64,000 bases of DNA, taken from assembly GCF_004099695.1 (NCBI RefSeq), contig NZ_SCHL01000005.1, positions 124,001 through 188,000 of the forward strand. The letters are read 5' to 3'. The position numbers and the translations under genes are program-made. Below are positions 1 through 10,291 of the stretch, piece by piece (positions within the stretch are counted from its first letter, which is position 1; every line of letters begins with the position of its first letter). The notes under the pieces were generated by a model. It ran no database searches and was not told the origin of the DNA. It saw only the letters and a list, made by a program, of their open reading frames with translations. The DNA comes from Methanosarcina sp. MSH10X1 (lineage in GTDB: Archaea; Halobacteriota; Methanosarcinia; Methanosarcinales; Methanosarcinaceae).

Positions 1-115
1 TTCCTGACTTTATCTTTAAGAATTCCTTATTCGTTCTCAGAAAACCTTGATTTTGTTTCTGGAATTATTTTATTTTTCATAAGCCTGGAGTCGGGATGTA
101 AGGCTGGAGCCGGTA

Positions 116-1309
116 TTAATGTTTGACGATATCCCCTGGATACGTAAATCTTCCTTTTTCCATAATCACGCCGGTATTAATGCTTGAATTGATACCGGTG
201 TGCACGTCATCTCCCATAATAACTCCGAGTTTTCTCCTGCCTGAGTCAAGAATCCTGCCTTTTACCATTACTTTTATATTTTTTCCATCATGTCGGAGAT
301 TTGCAACTTTCGTACCCGCCCCGAAGTTGCAGCGGCGCCCGATAATGCTGTCTCCTATATAACTCAGATGACCCACATGGGTATGTTCCATGATGATAGT
401 ATTTTTTATTTCGACGGCGTTTCCTACCCTGACATGGTTCCCGATTGCAGAGAAAGGGCGGATAAAACAGTTAGGCCCGATATCACAGTTCTCCCCTATT
501 ATCACAGGGCCTTCTATATAAGAACCGCTCCTGATAAGAGTGCCTTTTCCGATTACAACCTCCCCTTTTATGGTTGCATTCGGTTCCACGGTACCCTCAC
601 ACCTGCCCTGAAGACCTTTAAGGAGATGTTCCTCTGCTTTTAGGAGGTCCCAGGGATACCCTATATCTATCCACCTGCCGTCAAGAGGGCTGTAACCCAC
701 AGCTGATCCATTGTCGATCAGCATCTGGAGTGAATCCGTAATCTCAAATTCGTTTCTCACGGATGCCCCTGTTCTATCAATGAGGTCAAAAATGGATTCC
801 CTGAAGAGGTATACTCCGGCGTTTGCAAGGTTAGTGGGAGGATTTTTAGGTTTTTCTATTATCCTGACAACTCTATTATTCTCAGTTTCAAGCACTCCGA
901 AATCCGAAGGGTTTTCTACTTCCTTTACGCAAATGACTGCTTCCTCTGTCCTTGAGACAAGGGCTTTCAGGTCTTCCTGTCCTATCAGCATATCCCCATT
1001 AAGTACAAGGAAGGCTCCATCAACATAGCCTTTAGCACAGCCTATAGCATTTGCAGTTCCTAGTTGCTCTTTTTGCCGTACGTATTCTACGCTCGTCCCC
1101 CATTTGCTTCCGTCCTCGAAATACTCCTTTATCTGCTCTTCAAGATAACCGGTAATGAAAACAAAGCCTTCAATGCCTGCTTCTATGGCTGAATTGAGTA
1201 TATGTTCAAGAATGGGCTTATTCGCAACCTGGAGCATGACCTTGGGGCAGTCGGAAGTCAGAGGTTCCATCCTTGTGCCTTTGCCTGCCACAAGGACAAC
1301 AGCCTTCAT
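116..1309 (-). CDS. bifunctional sugar-1-phosphate nucleotidylyltransferase/acetyltransferase, GlmU-like (copy 1)
   Basis: A 397-residue protein likely making UDP-GlcNAc: acetylation of GlcN-1-P and uridylyl transfer. Residues 1-235 are a nucleotidyltransferase fold, shown by [14 protein letters not shown] at the N-terminus, LNGDML near 105 and EKPKNPP near 152. Residues 245-397 are a left-handed beta-helix of hexapeptide repeats ([20 protein letters not shown]). This order is that of the archaeal MJ1101-type enzymes. The start ATG overlaps the stop of glmM by four bases (ATGA), so it is the last gene of the glm operon. A second GlmU-like protein begins the same operon. Sugar specificity (GlcNAc or a glucose/thymidylyl activity) cannot be read from the sequence and may differ between the two copies. 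Confidence 0.9.
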   Translation of the reverse strand: MKAVVLVAGKGTRMEPLTSDCPKVMLQVANKPILEHILNSAIEAGIEGFVFITGYLEEQIKEYFEDGSKWGTSVEYVRQKEQLGTANAIGCAKGYVDGAFLVLNGDMLIGQEDLKALVSRTEEAVICVKEVENPSDFGVLETENNRVVRIIEKPKNPPTNLANAGVYLFRESIFDLIDRTGASVRNEFEITDSLQMLIDNGSAVGYSPLDGRWIDIGYPWDLLKAEEHLLKGLQGRCEGTVEPNATIKGEVVIGKGTLIRSGSYIEGPVIIGENCDIGPNCFIRPFSAIGNHVRVGNAVEIKNTIIMEHTHVGHLSYIGDSIIGRRCNFGAGTKVANLRHDGKNIKVMVKGRILDSGRRKLGVIMGDDVHTGINSSINTGVIMEKGRFTYPGDIVKH

Positions 1310-2610
1310 TCAAGCGCCTCCTTTACTATCTTTTCAGCCATCTCGAAAATCTCATCAACATTTTCCCGGGCTTCAGCCGTGATTCTCACTTTTGCCTCCG
1401 TTCCCGAAGGGCGGACAAGTACCCAACCGTTATTCATTTCCACACGAATGCCGTCGATATCAAGGACTTTTCCCAGAGGCTCGAGTTTAACCTTTACATT
1501 TTCCATAAACTCTGCTTTCTTTTCGTTTGCACAGGCGAGAGCTCCTCTCTTTGTGGCATATCTGGGAAGCTCTTCTCGAAGCTCGCTTAATTTCTTTTCC
1601 TTCACGATCTCCACAAGCTTTGCAGCTGCGTAGATTCCATCCGGGCAGTAGGAGATCTTCGGGAAAATCCAGCTTCCTGATGGCTCGCCTCCGTAAATAG
1701 CGCCGCACTGTTTTATGCCCTCTGCGACATAGACATCTCCCACTCTTGTCCTCACGATTTTCGATCCCTTAAGACAATCATCAACCATCAAAGAGGTGTC
1801 AACAGGCACGACAACCGTACCTTTGCTGCCGTTGCATTCATAGAGCCCGAAGATTGCAAGCAATTCGTCGCCAGAGACAAAATTGCCTTTTTCGTCCACT
1901 GCCATCATCCTGTCTGCGTCACCATCGTGCGCTATCCCGAGATCGGCTCCGAAATCCACAACAGCTTTTTTGAGCATGGAAAGGTTTTCATCGTTCGGCT
2001 CCGGGTTTCTCGCAGGGAAGTGGCCGTCAGGCTGGGCATTCAGGGTTATCACCTCACAGCCCAGCTCCTGAAGAAGATAAGGGCTAATTGTCCCTCCTGC
2101 TCCGCATCCGCAGTCCAGTACTACCTTCAGGCTGGAACTTCCTACAAGCTTTTTAATCATATTTATATGGGCACGGATAGCGCTTCCGTCCTCTTCGAAT
2201 TTTCCTATCTTGTTCCAGGGAACTCTGGAAAAATCCGCATCCTCAATGGCTCTCTCAATTTCATCCTGCTGCGCCGAGTCGAAGGCCATGCCGTCAGGAT
2301 TCCAGAGTTTGATCCCCACGTACTCGGATGGGTTGTGGGAAGCCGTAACCATTACACCGCATTCGTATTCTCTGGCTGCGTATGCCAGGGTCGGGGTAGT
2401 AACAAGACCGATCTCCGTGACAGTACAGCCTGCTGCAGTCATTCCTGCAATCAGGGCATGCTCAATCATAGGGGCCGAAACTCTTGGGTCCCTCCCGATA
2501 ACTGCAGTCTTCTTCCGACTTCCCAATACAAGCCCTACATTCAGCGCAAGCTCGGGCGTGACTTCTTTGTTTGCTATTCCTCTTATTCCTGAAGATCCGA
2601 AGAGTTTCAT
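1306..2610 (-). CDS. glmM: phosphoglucosamine mutase
   Basis: A 434-residue phosphohexomutase that converts glucosamine-6-phosphate to glucosamine-1-phosphate. The catalytic phosphoserine loop is TASHNPSEY (about residue 90), the metal-binding loop is DGDADRM (about 230), the sugar-binding loop is GGEPSG and the phosphate-binding loop near the C-terminus is RPSGTEAK. All four landmarks are intact and the length is normal. I prefer the ATG at 2610 to the GTG at 2619 because a GGAGTGGG Shine-Dalgarno sits just upstream of it. Archaeal proteins of this family may also accept glucose or mannose phosphates, but the position directly downstream of glmS supports the glucosamine role. Confidence 0.92.
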   Translation of the reverse strand: MKLFGSSGIRGIANKEVTPELALNVGLVLGSRKKTAVIGRDPRVSAPMIEHALIAGMTAAGCTVTEIGLVTTPTLAYAAREYECGVMVTASHNPSEYVGIKLWNPDGMAFDSAQQDEIERAIEDADFSRVPWNKIGKFEEDGSAIRAHINMIKKLVGSSSLKVVLDCGCGAGGTISPYLLQELGCEVITLNAQPDGHFPARNPEPNDENLSMLKKAVVDFGADLGIAHDGDADRMMAVDEKGNFVSGDELLAIFGLYECNGSKGTVVVPVDTSLMVDDCLKGSKIVRTRVGDVYVAEGIKQCGAIYGGEPSGSWIFPKISYCPDGIYAAAKLVEIVKEKKLSELREELPRYATKRGALACANEKKAEFMENVKVKLEPLGKVLDIDGIRVEMNNGWVLVRPSGTEAKVRITAEARENVDEIFEMAEKIVKEALE

Positions 2611-2688
2611 ATATCCCACTCCGAAATTTCCTGAAGTGTATTTTCTTTAGTTCTCTTGATTCTTTATTTTAAATTTTCAGTCTTTCAA

Positions 2689-4542
2689 TTATTCCACGGT
2701 GACACTTTTTGCAAGATTACGAGGTTTGTCAATCGAGCAGCCCCGAGCAAGAGCAGTATAATAAGCAAGCAATTGGAGGACTACAACACTGAGCAGCGGA
2801 GAAAGAAGTTCGCTACTCTGGGGAACCGTAAGGACAACATCCGCATACTTTCCGATCTCGGTGTCTTTATTATCGGCTACTGCTATAACCGTCGCATCCC
2901 TGGCTTTCACTTCTTTTATATTGCTCAGTACCTTATCGTAGGTCTGCCCTCTTGTTGCAATGGTAACTACAGGAGTTCCTTTCTCAAGCAGGGCAATCGG
3001 CCCGTGTTTAAGTTCGCCTGCAGCGAAACCTTCAGCGTGCAGGTATGAAATCTCTTTTAGCTTGAGAGCCCCTTCAAGGGCAATCGGATAATTAAGGTGC
3101 CTGCCGAGGAAAAAATAGCTCTTTGCATGAGCAAAAAGCTCTGCACATTCCTTCACTGTCTCCTTCTGGTTAAGGATCTGCTGAATCTGGCCCGGTACCT
3201 TTCTTAAATCCGTGATGAATCCTTTGACATAATTAGGGCTTAGCTTGCCTCTTGCCAGAGCAAACTTTACGGCAAGCAGATACAGTAGTGTGAGCTGGGT
3301 ACTGAAAGTCTTGGTTGCGGCAACCCCTATCTCAGGCCCTGCTCTTGTATATAGTACACAGTTAGCTTCTCTTGTAATGGTGCTTCCTACAACGTTTGTA
3401 ATCGCAAGCGTAGGGCAGTTATAAGACATGACTTCCCTCACAGCTGCGAGGGTATCCGCAGTTTCTCCTGACTGGGTAATCGCAATGGCAAAAGTCCCCT
3501 CACTCATAACCGGACTTCTGTACCTGTATTCCGAGCAGATATCTATATCGCAATGGATTCCTGCCAGCTGCTCAAAAAGATATTTTCCAAGCAGCCCTGC
3601 ATGCCAGGAAGTTCCACATGCCAGAATCTGAACCCTTGAAAGCTTTCTTATCTCATCCTCAGTCATATTAAATTCGTTTAGAGATATGGTTCCTTCAAGC
3701 TCAGAGACCTTACCTGCAAGTGTGTTATGAATCGCACTCACCTGCTCGTGAATTTCCTTTAGCATGAAATGTTCGTAGCCGGCTTTTTCAGCAGCTTCAA
3801 AATCCCACTCGATCTTTTCTATCTTCTTTTCGCGGGCTTTTCCTTCTCTGTCGAAGATCTCCACACTTGTAGGAGTCATAACTGCGGTTTCAAAATCATT
3901 TACAAAAATAACATCCCTTGTATAATTCAAAAAAGCAGTTACATCCGATGCGGCAAAGTTTTCCCCTTTTCCTAGTCCAATAACAAGCGGGCTGTCTTTC
4001 CGCGCAAGTACGAGTTTTCCCTGTTCGTCAGAACAGAGAATTGCAAGGGCATAAGAACCTTCAATCTCTTTTAGCGCTTCCCTGAGTCCTGTAAGAAGTT
4101 CGCACTTTGCTTCTTTTCCGTCGGGCTTCCCGTAGAGATGTTTGTGCAGGAGATGTGCAATCACTTCTGTATCAGTTTCAGACTTAAATTCGTATCCTTC
4201 TGCAGTCAGTCGCTCTTTCAACGCCATGTAGTTTTCTATGATTCCATTATGCACAACCGAGATCTTGCACGGATTTCCTGAGTTGTGCGGGTGAGCATTT
4301 ATAGTGCTTGGTCTTCCGTGGGTTGCCCAGCGGGTATGCCCTATTCCTATATTGCCACCTATATTGTTAGGGATTGTGGTTTCAAGGTTTACGATTTTAC
4401 CTACTGATTTGTAAGTATCGACTCCGCTGCCCAGAACCGAAATCCCGGCAGAATCATATCCACGATACTCGAGTTTTTTCAGGGATTCTATAATAACAGA
4501 TGCAGCAGAATTTTCCCCTGCATACCCTACGATTCCACACAT
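2689..4542 (-). CDS. glmS: glutamine--fructose-6-phosphate aminotransferase (isomerizing)
   Basis: A 617-residue GlmS, full length. It uses glutamine to aminate and isomerise fructose-6-phosphate to glucosamine-6-phosphate. The N-terminal Ntn glutaminase has the catalytic cysteine at position 2 (MCGIVGYAG), with HTRWATHG and the NGIIEN substrate loop. Two SIS domains follow: CGTSWHAG and AITQSGETADT in the first, LKEISYLHAEGF and GELKHGPIAL in the second. The C-terminus is the conserved KSVTVE. GAGGTGA precedes the ATG. Eighteen bases separate it from the upstream GlmU-like gene, so the two are probably cotranscribed. Confidence 0.96.
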   Translation of the reverse strand: MCGIVGYAGENSAASVIIESLKKLEYRGYDSAGISVLGSGVDTYKSVGKIVNLETTIPNNIGGNIGIGHTRWATHGRPSTINAHPHNSGNPCKISVVHNGIIENYMALKERLTAEGYEFKSETDTEVIAHLLHKHLYGKPDGKEAKCELLTGLREALKEIEGSYALAILCSDEQGKLVLARKDSPLVIGLGKGENFAASDVTAFLNYTRDVIFVNDFETAVMTPTSVEIFDREGKAREKKIEKIEWDFEAAEKAGYEHFMLKEIHEQVSAIHNTLAGKVSELEGTISLNEFNMTEDEIRKLSRVQILACGTSWHAGLLGKYLFEQLAGIHCDIDICSEYRYRSPVMSEGTFAIAITQSGETADTLAAVREVMSYNCPTLAITNVVGSTITREANCVLYTRAGPEIGVAATKTFSTQLTLLYLLAVKFALARGKLSPNYVKGFITDLRKVPGQIQQILNQKETVKECAELFAHAKSYFFLGRHLNYPIALEGALKLKEISYLHAEGFAAGELKHGPIALLEKGTPVVTIATRGQTYDKVLSNIKEVKARDATVIAVADNKDTEIGKYADVVLTVPQSSELLSPLLSVVVLQLLAYYTALARGCSIDKPRNLAKSVTVE

Positions 4543-4560
4543 TTTTTCACCTCTCTGGGG

Positions 4561-5778
4561 TTAAAGAACCACCGAATGACGGGACAGGTCCCTGTATATA
4601 GTATTTCCAGATTCAACCTGGCAGTCGACAGCTATTGTAACTCCTGCCTTCACAAGTACGCTGTTCCCAATCCGGTTGTCATCTCCAAAGATGGTACCCA
4701 GTTTGGGGGCTCGATGAATAGTTCCGTTCATAATAATCGATAGGCCTTCTTTTTCCTCAACAAAGAAACCTGAACCAATTGTATTGTTACTTCCAATTAT
4801 GGAATTCGAGATCTGCCCGTGCGAGTATATCCTGCAGTCGTTCATTATTATACTATTCTGGATTTCTGTAAATGATCTGATCGATACATTATTTCCTATC
4901 GTCGTTGAGGGCAGAATAACTACATTGGGGCCAATATCACAATTATCTCCTATGACAACAGGGCCTACAATGTAAGTTCCGGAACGGATTCTTGTATTCT
5001 TTCCTATGGCTACCTTACCCCGCATAACAACTCCCTCTTCCACTTCTCCCTCGGGATTCAGATTTCTGGCGGAATTCAAGACTATGGCGTTTGCTTTCAG
5101 TAAATCCCAGGCGTGGACAGCATCGAGCCATTTTGATTCCGTGGGAACGGAAGTAACAATTTTTCCTTCGTCAATCATAAGCTGGAGAGTGTCGGTTATT
5201 GCATATTCCCCGTTTTCGGATATCGGGGTCTTCTCGATGGTTTCAAAGACCTGCGGCGTAAAAACATAAATTCCGGTATTTACGATACGGCTCAGGTCAC
5301 CAGGTCTTTTTTCCAGAATCCTTGTAACTCTTTTCCTTTCCTTAAGAACCACGCCATAGCCTGCAGTTTCTTCCATCCTTACTGTCAGAAGGCTTGCATC
5401 CCCCTCATAATTATTTAAAAGGTCCGCTATTGTTTTCGGCTCCACCAGGTTATCTCCATTCAGTACGAGAAACTCCGAGTCCTCGGGGCCGATCAAATTT
5501 TTTGCCTGCTCGATTGCATGTGCAGTACCAAGCTGAGCTTTCTGTTCGATGTACTTTATTCTCACTCCAAAGTTCAGTCCATCTTCAAAATAGTCCATTA
5601 TGCGTTCTTTTTTATATCCAACAATCAATACAATATCAGTTATTCCATTCTTCTCAAGCGAATCTATTACATGCTCCAGAATAGGCCTGTTGGCGATAGG
5701 AAGCATTACTTTTGAACGAGTAAGAGTAAGAGGTCTGCAACGCAGCCCTTCTCCTGCTGCAAGGATAATGGCTTTCAT
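4561..5778 (-). CDS. bifunctional sugar-1-phosphate nucleotidylyltransferase/acetyltransferase, GlmU-like (copy 2)
   Basis: A 405-residue paralogue of the protein encoded at the end of this operon. The nucleotidyltransferase signature is ILAAGEGLRCRPLT, followed by LNGDNLV near 110 and a long left-handed beta-helix (IGKNTRIRSG, IGDNCDIGPN, IGSNNTIGSG). Compared with copy 1, the GxGxR loop has Leu in place of Thr (GEGLRCRP versus GKGTRMEP), and the C-terminal helix tail differs. It is the first gene of the operon and begins just downstream of a TATA-like element. Likely role: GlcN-1-P acetylation and/or uridylylation. The retention of two copies around glmS and glmM suggests they divided the two reactions or act on different sugars; this is inference. 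Confidence 0.88.
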   Translation of the reverse strand: MKAIILAAGEGLRCRPLTLTRSKVMLPIANRPILEHVIDSLEKNGITDIVLIVGYKKERIMDYFEDGLNFGVRIKYIEQKAQLGTAHAIEQAKNLIGPEDSEFLVLNGDNLVEPKTIADLLNNYEGDASLLTVRMEETAGYGVVLKERKRVTRILEKRPGDLSRIVNTGIYVFTPQVFETIEKTPISENGEYAITDTLQLMIDEGKIVTSVPTESKWLDAVHAWDLLKANAIVLNSARNLNPEGEVEEGVVMRGKVAIGKNTRIRSGTYIVGPVVIGDNCDIGPNVVILPSTTIGNNVSIRSFTEIQNSIIMNDCRIYSHGQISNSIIGSNNTIGSGFFVEEKEGLSIIMNGTIHRAPKLGTIFGDDNRIGNSVLVKAGVTIAVDCQVESGNTIYRDLSRHSVVL

Positions 5779-5844
5779 AGATTTAAAGAACCTTCTTTAG
5801 AATTTATACATTACCTTTGAAAGTTTTACGGAAAATAACTTTGT

Positions 5845-5858
5845 CTAAATATATGTAA
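5845..5858 (-). promoter_or_regulatory. TATA-like element for the glm operon
   Basis: Read on the minus strand this is TTACATATATTTAG, an archaeal TATA-box-like sequence about 70 bases upstream of the first glm gene. Transcription would be expected to begin about 25 bases further on, leaving a leader of roughly 40 bases. Confidence 0.4.
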
Positions 5859-5862
5859 AATG

Positions 5863-6555
5863 TTATACCTGTATAAGGGATAGCTAACAATAAAAAAGTA
5901 ATCCCTCTTTAATTCATAAATAAGTCCTCCTCACAGGATAAATGTTTTCGAGAATATAAACCTGATAATTCTAATGGAATTCTACCTGGATTTTTGTTTT
6001 TATAGCGTACTTTAACTTTTTGAAAGTGTAGAAAAATATTTATCTAACAACTCAGATATATACTTCCTACTTTTTATGTTTTATGCTTCTTTAAGCCAGA
6101 GATTAAGGGTAGATTTTGAAGAGTTACTTAATTAAAATTTTCCATTAAATGTTGCACATCTGGTAGATAGTTATGATGACTCACGGGAAACAGTGGTAAC
6201 ATTTTCAGAATCGTTTTGAGCACTCTATAGTTTTCTATACAGCTACAAAACAATAAAATTTAAACACTTTTTGCATGTATATGCGCAAATCCTTTAAAAT
6301 AAAACATAGTTTATTAATAACTGTATTTTGAGAAGTTTAGTGCCGGTTCAGATCTACGGATTGTCAGGATACTGGTGATTCAATGCATGTTTTACTAATC
6401 TATTCTATTCTGCCATAGCTTAATCTGCTCTGGAAGGAAACTTTTACGGCAAGCCTTGAAATTCTCACTTACAACCTTAATTTTCCAGTGATATCCTGTA
6501 AAAATGCGGGTTCCCATGACATATTTAGATACCTCCCTTCTTTTGTCCTCGGCGA
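5863..6555. other. AT-rich divergent intergenic region
   Basis: This is most of a 910-base gap between the divergent glm operon and the osmoprotectant transporter. I see no convincing gene or long inverted repeat. Its size leaves room for regulation of both operons. Confidence 0.5.
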
Positions 6556-6556
6556 T

Positions 6557-6568
6557 CTTTATAAAAAG
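6557..6568 (+). promoter_or_regulatory. TATA-like element for the osmoprotectant transporter operon
   Basis: The sequence CTTTATAAAAAG matches an archaeal TATA box. A start near 6593 would give a leader of about 95 bases before the substrate-binding protein gene. Confidence 0.4.
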
Positions 6569-6688
6569 TTGAAAAATAATAAGTTATAACTAGTATCGAT
6601 AGTAAATTTAGTCAATGTATTAGAAAAGGCATTAACCGGTCAAAAGGGTAAGGATTATTCCGGGGGGATTGAAATTAAATTTCGTGTT

Positions 6689-7594
6689 ATGGGATTTTTA
6701 ATGCTTGCAGCTTTGCTTGTGGTAAGTGGCTGTATTGAAAATGCTCCGAACGGGCAAAATTCTACACAGGCTCAGGGAACAGTTGTGATTGGAACAAAAC
6801 TCTTTCAGGAATCCTATATTACGGCTCATATGGTTTCGCTTTTGCTTGAAGAAGAAGGATATGAAACTGAGGTAAAAGAAAATCTCGGGGGTACGCTTGT
6901 AAACTATGAAGCCCTGAAGAAAGGGGATATTCATTCCTATGTCGAGTACACGGGAACCATATACAGCCAGATTTTAAAAAAGCCGCCTCTAGAAGAATGG
7001 GATTCTGCTGTAGTGTACAATGAATCCGAACACGGTATGCTTAACAGCGATGGAATTGCTATTGCAGCTAGCCTTGGCTTTGAGAACGCTTACGCTATTG
7101 CTATTGACAGGAACTGGGCTGAAGCTAATGGAATTTCTAAGATCAGCGATCTAGCCCCTTATGCATCTGATCTGGTAATGGGAACCGACCCCGAATTTGC
7201 CACAAGGGAAGACGGGCTTCCACAGCTTGCCAGGGTTTACGGATTCACATTTAAAAGCTATAACTCGATGGCTCCTGGTATCATGTATGAAGCCTTCAAA
7301 AATAAGGAAGTGGATGCGATCAGTGCTTATACCACAGACACCCGCAATGACCTGTACGGGCTGAAGGTGCTTGAGGATGACAGGAATGCACTTCCTCCCT
7401 ACGACGCTGTTGTTCTTGTTTCCGGTACTTTTGCTCAGGAAAACCCACAGGCTCTGAAAGCTCTGGCAAAGCTTGATGGCAGGATTGACCAGGAAACCAT
7501 GAGGCGCCTTAATGCAGAATATGATATGGGCGGCAGGGAAGCAAGGGATATTGCTCATGATTTTCTGGCGAATGAAAGTCTGATTCCAGTCTGA
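6689..7594 (+). CDS. osmoprotectant (glycine betaine/choline-type) ABC transporter substrate-binding lipoprotein
   Basis: A 301-residue OpuCC/OsmF-type solute-binding protein. The N-terminus is hydrophobic and ends in a lipobox (LLVVSGC), so the mature protein is likely lipid-anchored outside the membrane. The body follows the family: VIGTKLFQESYITAHMV near the start, the GGTLVNYEALKKGDI ligand-binding region and YVEYTGT. With the ATG at 6689 the signal peptide lacks the usual basic n-region. The frame stays open upstream and would add Lys and Arg (IEIKFRV) from an ATT behind GGGGGG at 6662-6667, so the true start may be slightly upstream. First gene of a four-gene operon with an ATPase and two permeases. 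Substrate is inferred from family, not seen. Confidence 0.87.
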   Translation: MGFLMLAALLVVSGCIENAPNGQNSTQAQGTVVIGTKLFQESYITAHMVSLLLEEEGYETEVKENLGGTLVNYEALKKGDIHSYVEYTGTIYSQILKKPPLEEWDSAVVYNESEHGMLNSDGIAIAASLGFENAYAIAIDRNWAEANGISKISDLAPYASDLVMGTDPEFATREDGLPQLARVYGFTFKSYNSMAPGIMYEAFKNKEVDAISAYTTDTRNDLYGLKVLEDDRNALPPYDAVVLVSGTFAQENPQALKALAKLDGRIDQETMRRLNAEYDMGGREARDIAHDFLANESLIPV

Positions 7595-7621
7595 GCTCTC
7601 CAGGCTGATTTATTAACGCAT

Positions 7622-8749
7622 ATGATATCCGGAAAGCTTTTCGAGCGGATCGAATCCCTCCGGCTTGAAAATGTAACGAAAAAGTATGGAGAGAATTTTG
7701 CCGTCAGAAACCTGAACCTTGAAATTAAGGGAGGGGAACTTCTCATCCTTATTGGGAAAAGCGGTTCAGGAAAAACGACTGTTCTCAGGATGATGAATCG
7801 CCTGATAGAACCTGATTCCGGGAGCATCTCGATAAACGGCATAGATATCAGGAAATTTGATCCGATCCGGCTTAGAAGAAATACAGGTTATGTGATTCAG
7901 AATATCGGGCTTCTCCCTCACCTGCGGGTTTCAGGAAATATCGGGCTCATTCCAAAACTCGAAGGCTGGAAGGAAGAGAAAATTCAGGAGAGGATACAGG
8001 ATTTGCTTAATTTCGTTTCCCTCCCTCCGCAGGTTTTTACGGACCGTTATCCGCATGAGCTGAGTGGAGGCCAGCAACAGAGGGTCGGGCTTGCAAGAGC
8101 TATGGTTATGAGCCCTCCCCTCTTTCTAATGGATGAGCCTTTCGGGGCGCTTGACTCGCTCCTTCGGGCACAACTCCAGGATGAGTTTTACAGAATCAAA
8201 AAAGAACTTGGAAGAACCATTGTATTTGTTACGCATGATATCAATGAAGCTTTCAGGCTTGGCGATAGGATCGCGATTATAGATAACTCCGAGCTTGTTC
8301 AGGTAGGAACGCCACAGGAGTTGATTTTTTCGCCATCCAGCAACCTGGTTGCCGAAATTGTAGATTCAAAACGGAAATACAGGCATATAGATGCCCTGAA
8401 GGTGAAGGATCTGGCTCAGCCCCTTGATAAAAGGTACATTCTCGATTCAGGACTATCTGCAGCATCGGTTCTTGACCATATGTCCGCTGAAGGGCTTGAA
8501 ATCGCGCTTGTCTTTGACAGCCCCGAAAATTCGGGGCGTGTCGGCTTAACTGATGTCATGAAAGCAGTATCCTCGGGAAAAAGCCTTGATGAAGCTTTAA
8601 AACCCCTGCCGTTATTTTCTCCCGAAACTCCATTACTTGAAGCACTTTTAAGGCTCAAGACCGGCGGGGGATCTATAGGGCTTGTCCTTGAAAATGATAA
8701 ACCGGGAGGAATTCTTTTTTCGGACAGAATTCTCCAGAATCTTGTTTAA
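7622..8749 (+). CDS. osmoprotectant ABC transporter ATP-binding protein with CBS-type tail
   Basis: A 375-residue ATPase of the ProV/OpuCA type. Walker A is GKSGSGKT at about residues 45-52, the signature is LSGGQQQRVGLARA, and Walker B is LFLMDEPFGALD, followed by a switch histidine in IVFVTHDINEA. After about residue 240 comes a tail resembling a pair of CBS modules, which in OpuA-type transporters sense ionic strength or cyclic nucleotides. The spacing in the operon is 27 bases after the binding protein and 14 bases before the first permease. It should power uptake of a compatible solute such as glycine betaine. Confidence 0.9.
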   Translation: MISGKLFERIESLRLENVTKKYGENFAVRNLNLEIKGGELLILIGKSGSGKTTVLRMMNRLIEPDSGSISINGIDIRKFDPIRLRRNTGYVIQNIGLLPHLRVSGNIGLIPKLEGWKEEKIQERIQDLLNFVSLPPQVFTDRYPHELSGGQQQRVGLARAMVMSPPLFLMDEPFGALDSLLRAQLQDEFYRIKKELGRTIVFVTHDINEAFRLGDRIAIIDNSELVQVGTPQELIFSPSSNLVAEIVDSKRKYRHIDALKVKDLAQPLDKRYILDSGLSAASVLDHMSAEGLEIALVFDSPENSGRVGLTDVMKAVSSGKSLDEALKPLPLFSPETPLLEALLRLKTGGGSIGLVLENDKPGGILFSDRILQNLV

Positions 8750-8763
8750 GCGAATTTTAAGCC

Positions 8764-9435
8764 TTGAAAGGTGATAAACTGACAGCCTGGAGTTTTAATG
8801 AGATTTTCGCGGAAATCCAGCGAGTCTGGACTTCCCAATTGCTCTCCCAGCGCACACTTGAGCATCTTTATATGTTTGCAATTGCTCTTTTTTTCTCGTT
8901 TCTTGCCGGTGTGCTTATTGGAGTTTTAACCTACAGGAACCCGAGATTTGCAGATCCCATCTTTAATAGTTTAAATATTGTGGAAACCATTCCTGACATT
9001 GCTCTACTTGTGCTCCTGCTTCCGGTATTCGGAATCGGGAAAACGCCAACAATTGTAGCATCTATTCTCTATTCCATTCTCCCGATTGCCCGAAACACCT
9101 ATACAGGCCTTTCCAACGTGCCCGGAGAGCACATTGAAATTGCGGAGGCTCTGGGGCTGACACGACGGGAAATCCTGTTTAAAATCCGTTTTCCTCTGTC
9201 ACTGCCTCTAATCGCAGGTGGCATCAGGATCGCAGTGGTATTTACAATGGGAGTTGTAACCCTCGGAGGGCTCATTGCCGCAGGCGGTCTCGGGGCAGCC
9301 CTTCAGAACGGAATCCAGCTCTATGATATGGGGACAATCCTTGTCACAGGCATCTGGATAGGAATACTTGCGGTACTTCTTGACGGGGCTGCAGGTCTAA
9401 TAGAACATATTCTCCAGGTGAGGTACGGGAAATGA
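8764..9435 (+). CDS. osmoprotectant ABC transporter permease 1
   Basis: A 223-residue inner-membrane permease with five or six hydrophobic segments. The EAA loop that contacts the ATPase is recognisable in EIAEALGLTRREILFKI. The predicted start is TTG at 8764. Its stop overlaps the start of the second permease by four bases (ATGA), which suggests translational coupling. OpuC-type importers commonly carry two such permeases, one on each side of the ATPase gene or in tandem as here. Confidence 0.87.
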   Translation: MKGDKLTAWSFNEIFAEIQRVWTSQLLSQRTLEHLYMFAIALFFSFLAGVLIGVLTYRNPRFADPIFNSLNIVETIPDIALLVLLLPVFGIGKTPTIVASILYSILPIARNTYTGLSNVPGEHIEIAEALGLTRREILFKIRFPLSLPLIAGGIRIAVVFTMGVVTLGGLIAAGGLGAALQNGIQLYDMGTILVTGIWIGILAVLLDGAAGLIEHILQVRYGK

Positions 9436-10046
9436 TCTTAACCGCAGAGCTTTTGCAGGCTACGCTTGAACATCTGGTTCTAACTTATACGGCGCTTACT
9501 GCAGGAATTCTTGTTACAATTCCGCTGATATTCCTTTCCCTGTACAGTGCGCGGTTAGCTTCGATGATAATGCGATTTGCAAGCCTTGTCCAGGCGGTTC
9601 CCAGTTTTGCGGTCGTGGCTTTTATTGTGCCTCTGATAGGAATCGGTTTTATGCCTGCAGTTCTTGCCATAATGCTGAGGGTACTGCTTCCGACTATCAA
9701 AAATACTTATATCGGGCTTTTCAATGTTGATTCTACACTCATCGAAGCCTCAAAAGGTATCGGACTGACCGATTTCCAGATCTTGAAACATATAAGGCTT
9801 CCAAACGCATATCCTGCCATATTTGCCGGAATAAAATTTGCTGCGATTCTTGCAAACAGTATTGCAGTCCTGACGGCTCTTATAGGAGGTGGAGGGCTCG
9901 GACCCATAATTTTTGAAGGGCTTACGAATTTCAATACGGTTAAGATCTTGACAGGAGTTCTGCCTGTCATAGGCATAGCACTTTTCCTTGATTTTTCCTT
10001 CTCAAGGATAGAGCAACGGTTAACTCCGGAATATCTTCGAAAATGA
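9432..10046 (+). CDS. osmoprotectant ABC transporter permease 2
   Basis: A 204-residue permease paralogous to the preceding one, with the EAA-type loop LIEASKGIGLTDFQILKHI and several transmembrane segments. The two probably form a heterodimeric channel. It ends the four-gene transporter operon. About 245 bases without a convincing gene follow before the antiporter; a 72-codon reading frame there has no family features and I do not call it. Confidence 0.87.
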   Translation: MILTAELLQATLEHLVLTYTALTAGILVTIPLIFLSLYSARLASMIMRFASLVQAVPSFAVVAFIVPLIGIGFMPAVLAIMLRVLLPTIKNTYIGLFNVDSTLIEASKGIGLTDFQILKHIRLPNAYPAIFAGIKFAAILANSIAVLTALIGGGGLGPIIFEGLTNFNTVKILTGVLPVIGIALFLDFSFSRIEQRLTPEYLRK

Positions 10047-10291
10047 ACTGCACACCTTTTTATGGTTTTTGACCTGTTCCATGCCCCTGAAACGGCTTTA
10101 TTCGATTACACAGTTTCGTTTTTCAGGTTCATATCCTGTATAATTTTAATAAGGAGATTTACTCGCTTTTCATTCATCTTTTTCAGCAAATTAGCCTTTA
10201 CATATGAGGTTTTCATAATTCTTACGTTCAAAGCAGCTGACGCTCACACTAAACTTTTTAATGAAGAGACACATAATTGATAGGGAACCTC

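Noticed and set aside
10062-10280. 72-codon open frame between the transporter and the antiporter
   Set aside because: Phe/Ile-rich with no Shine-Dalgarno and no family resemblance; likely AT-rich intergenic chance frame.
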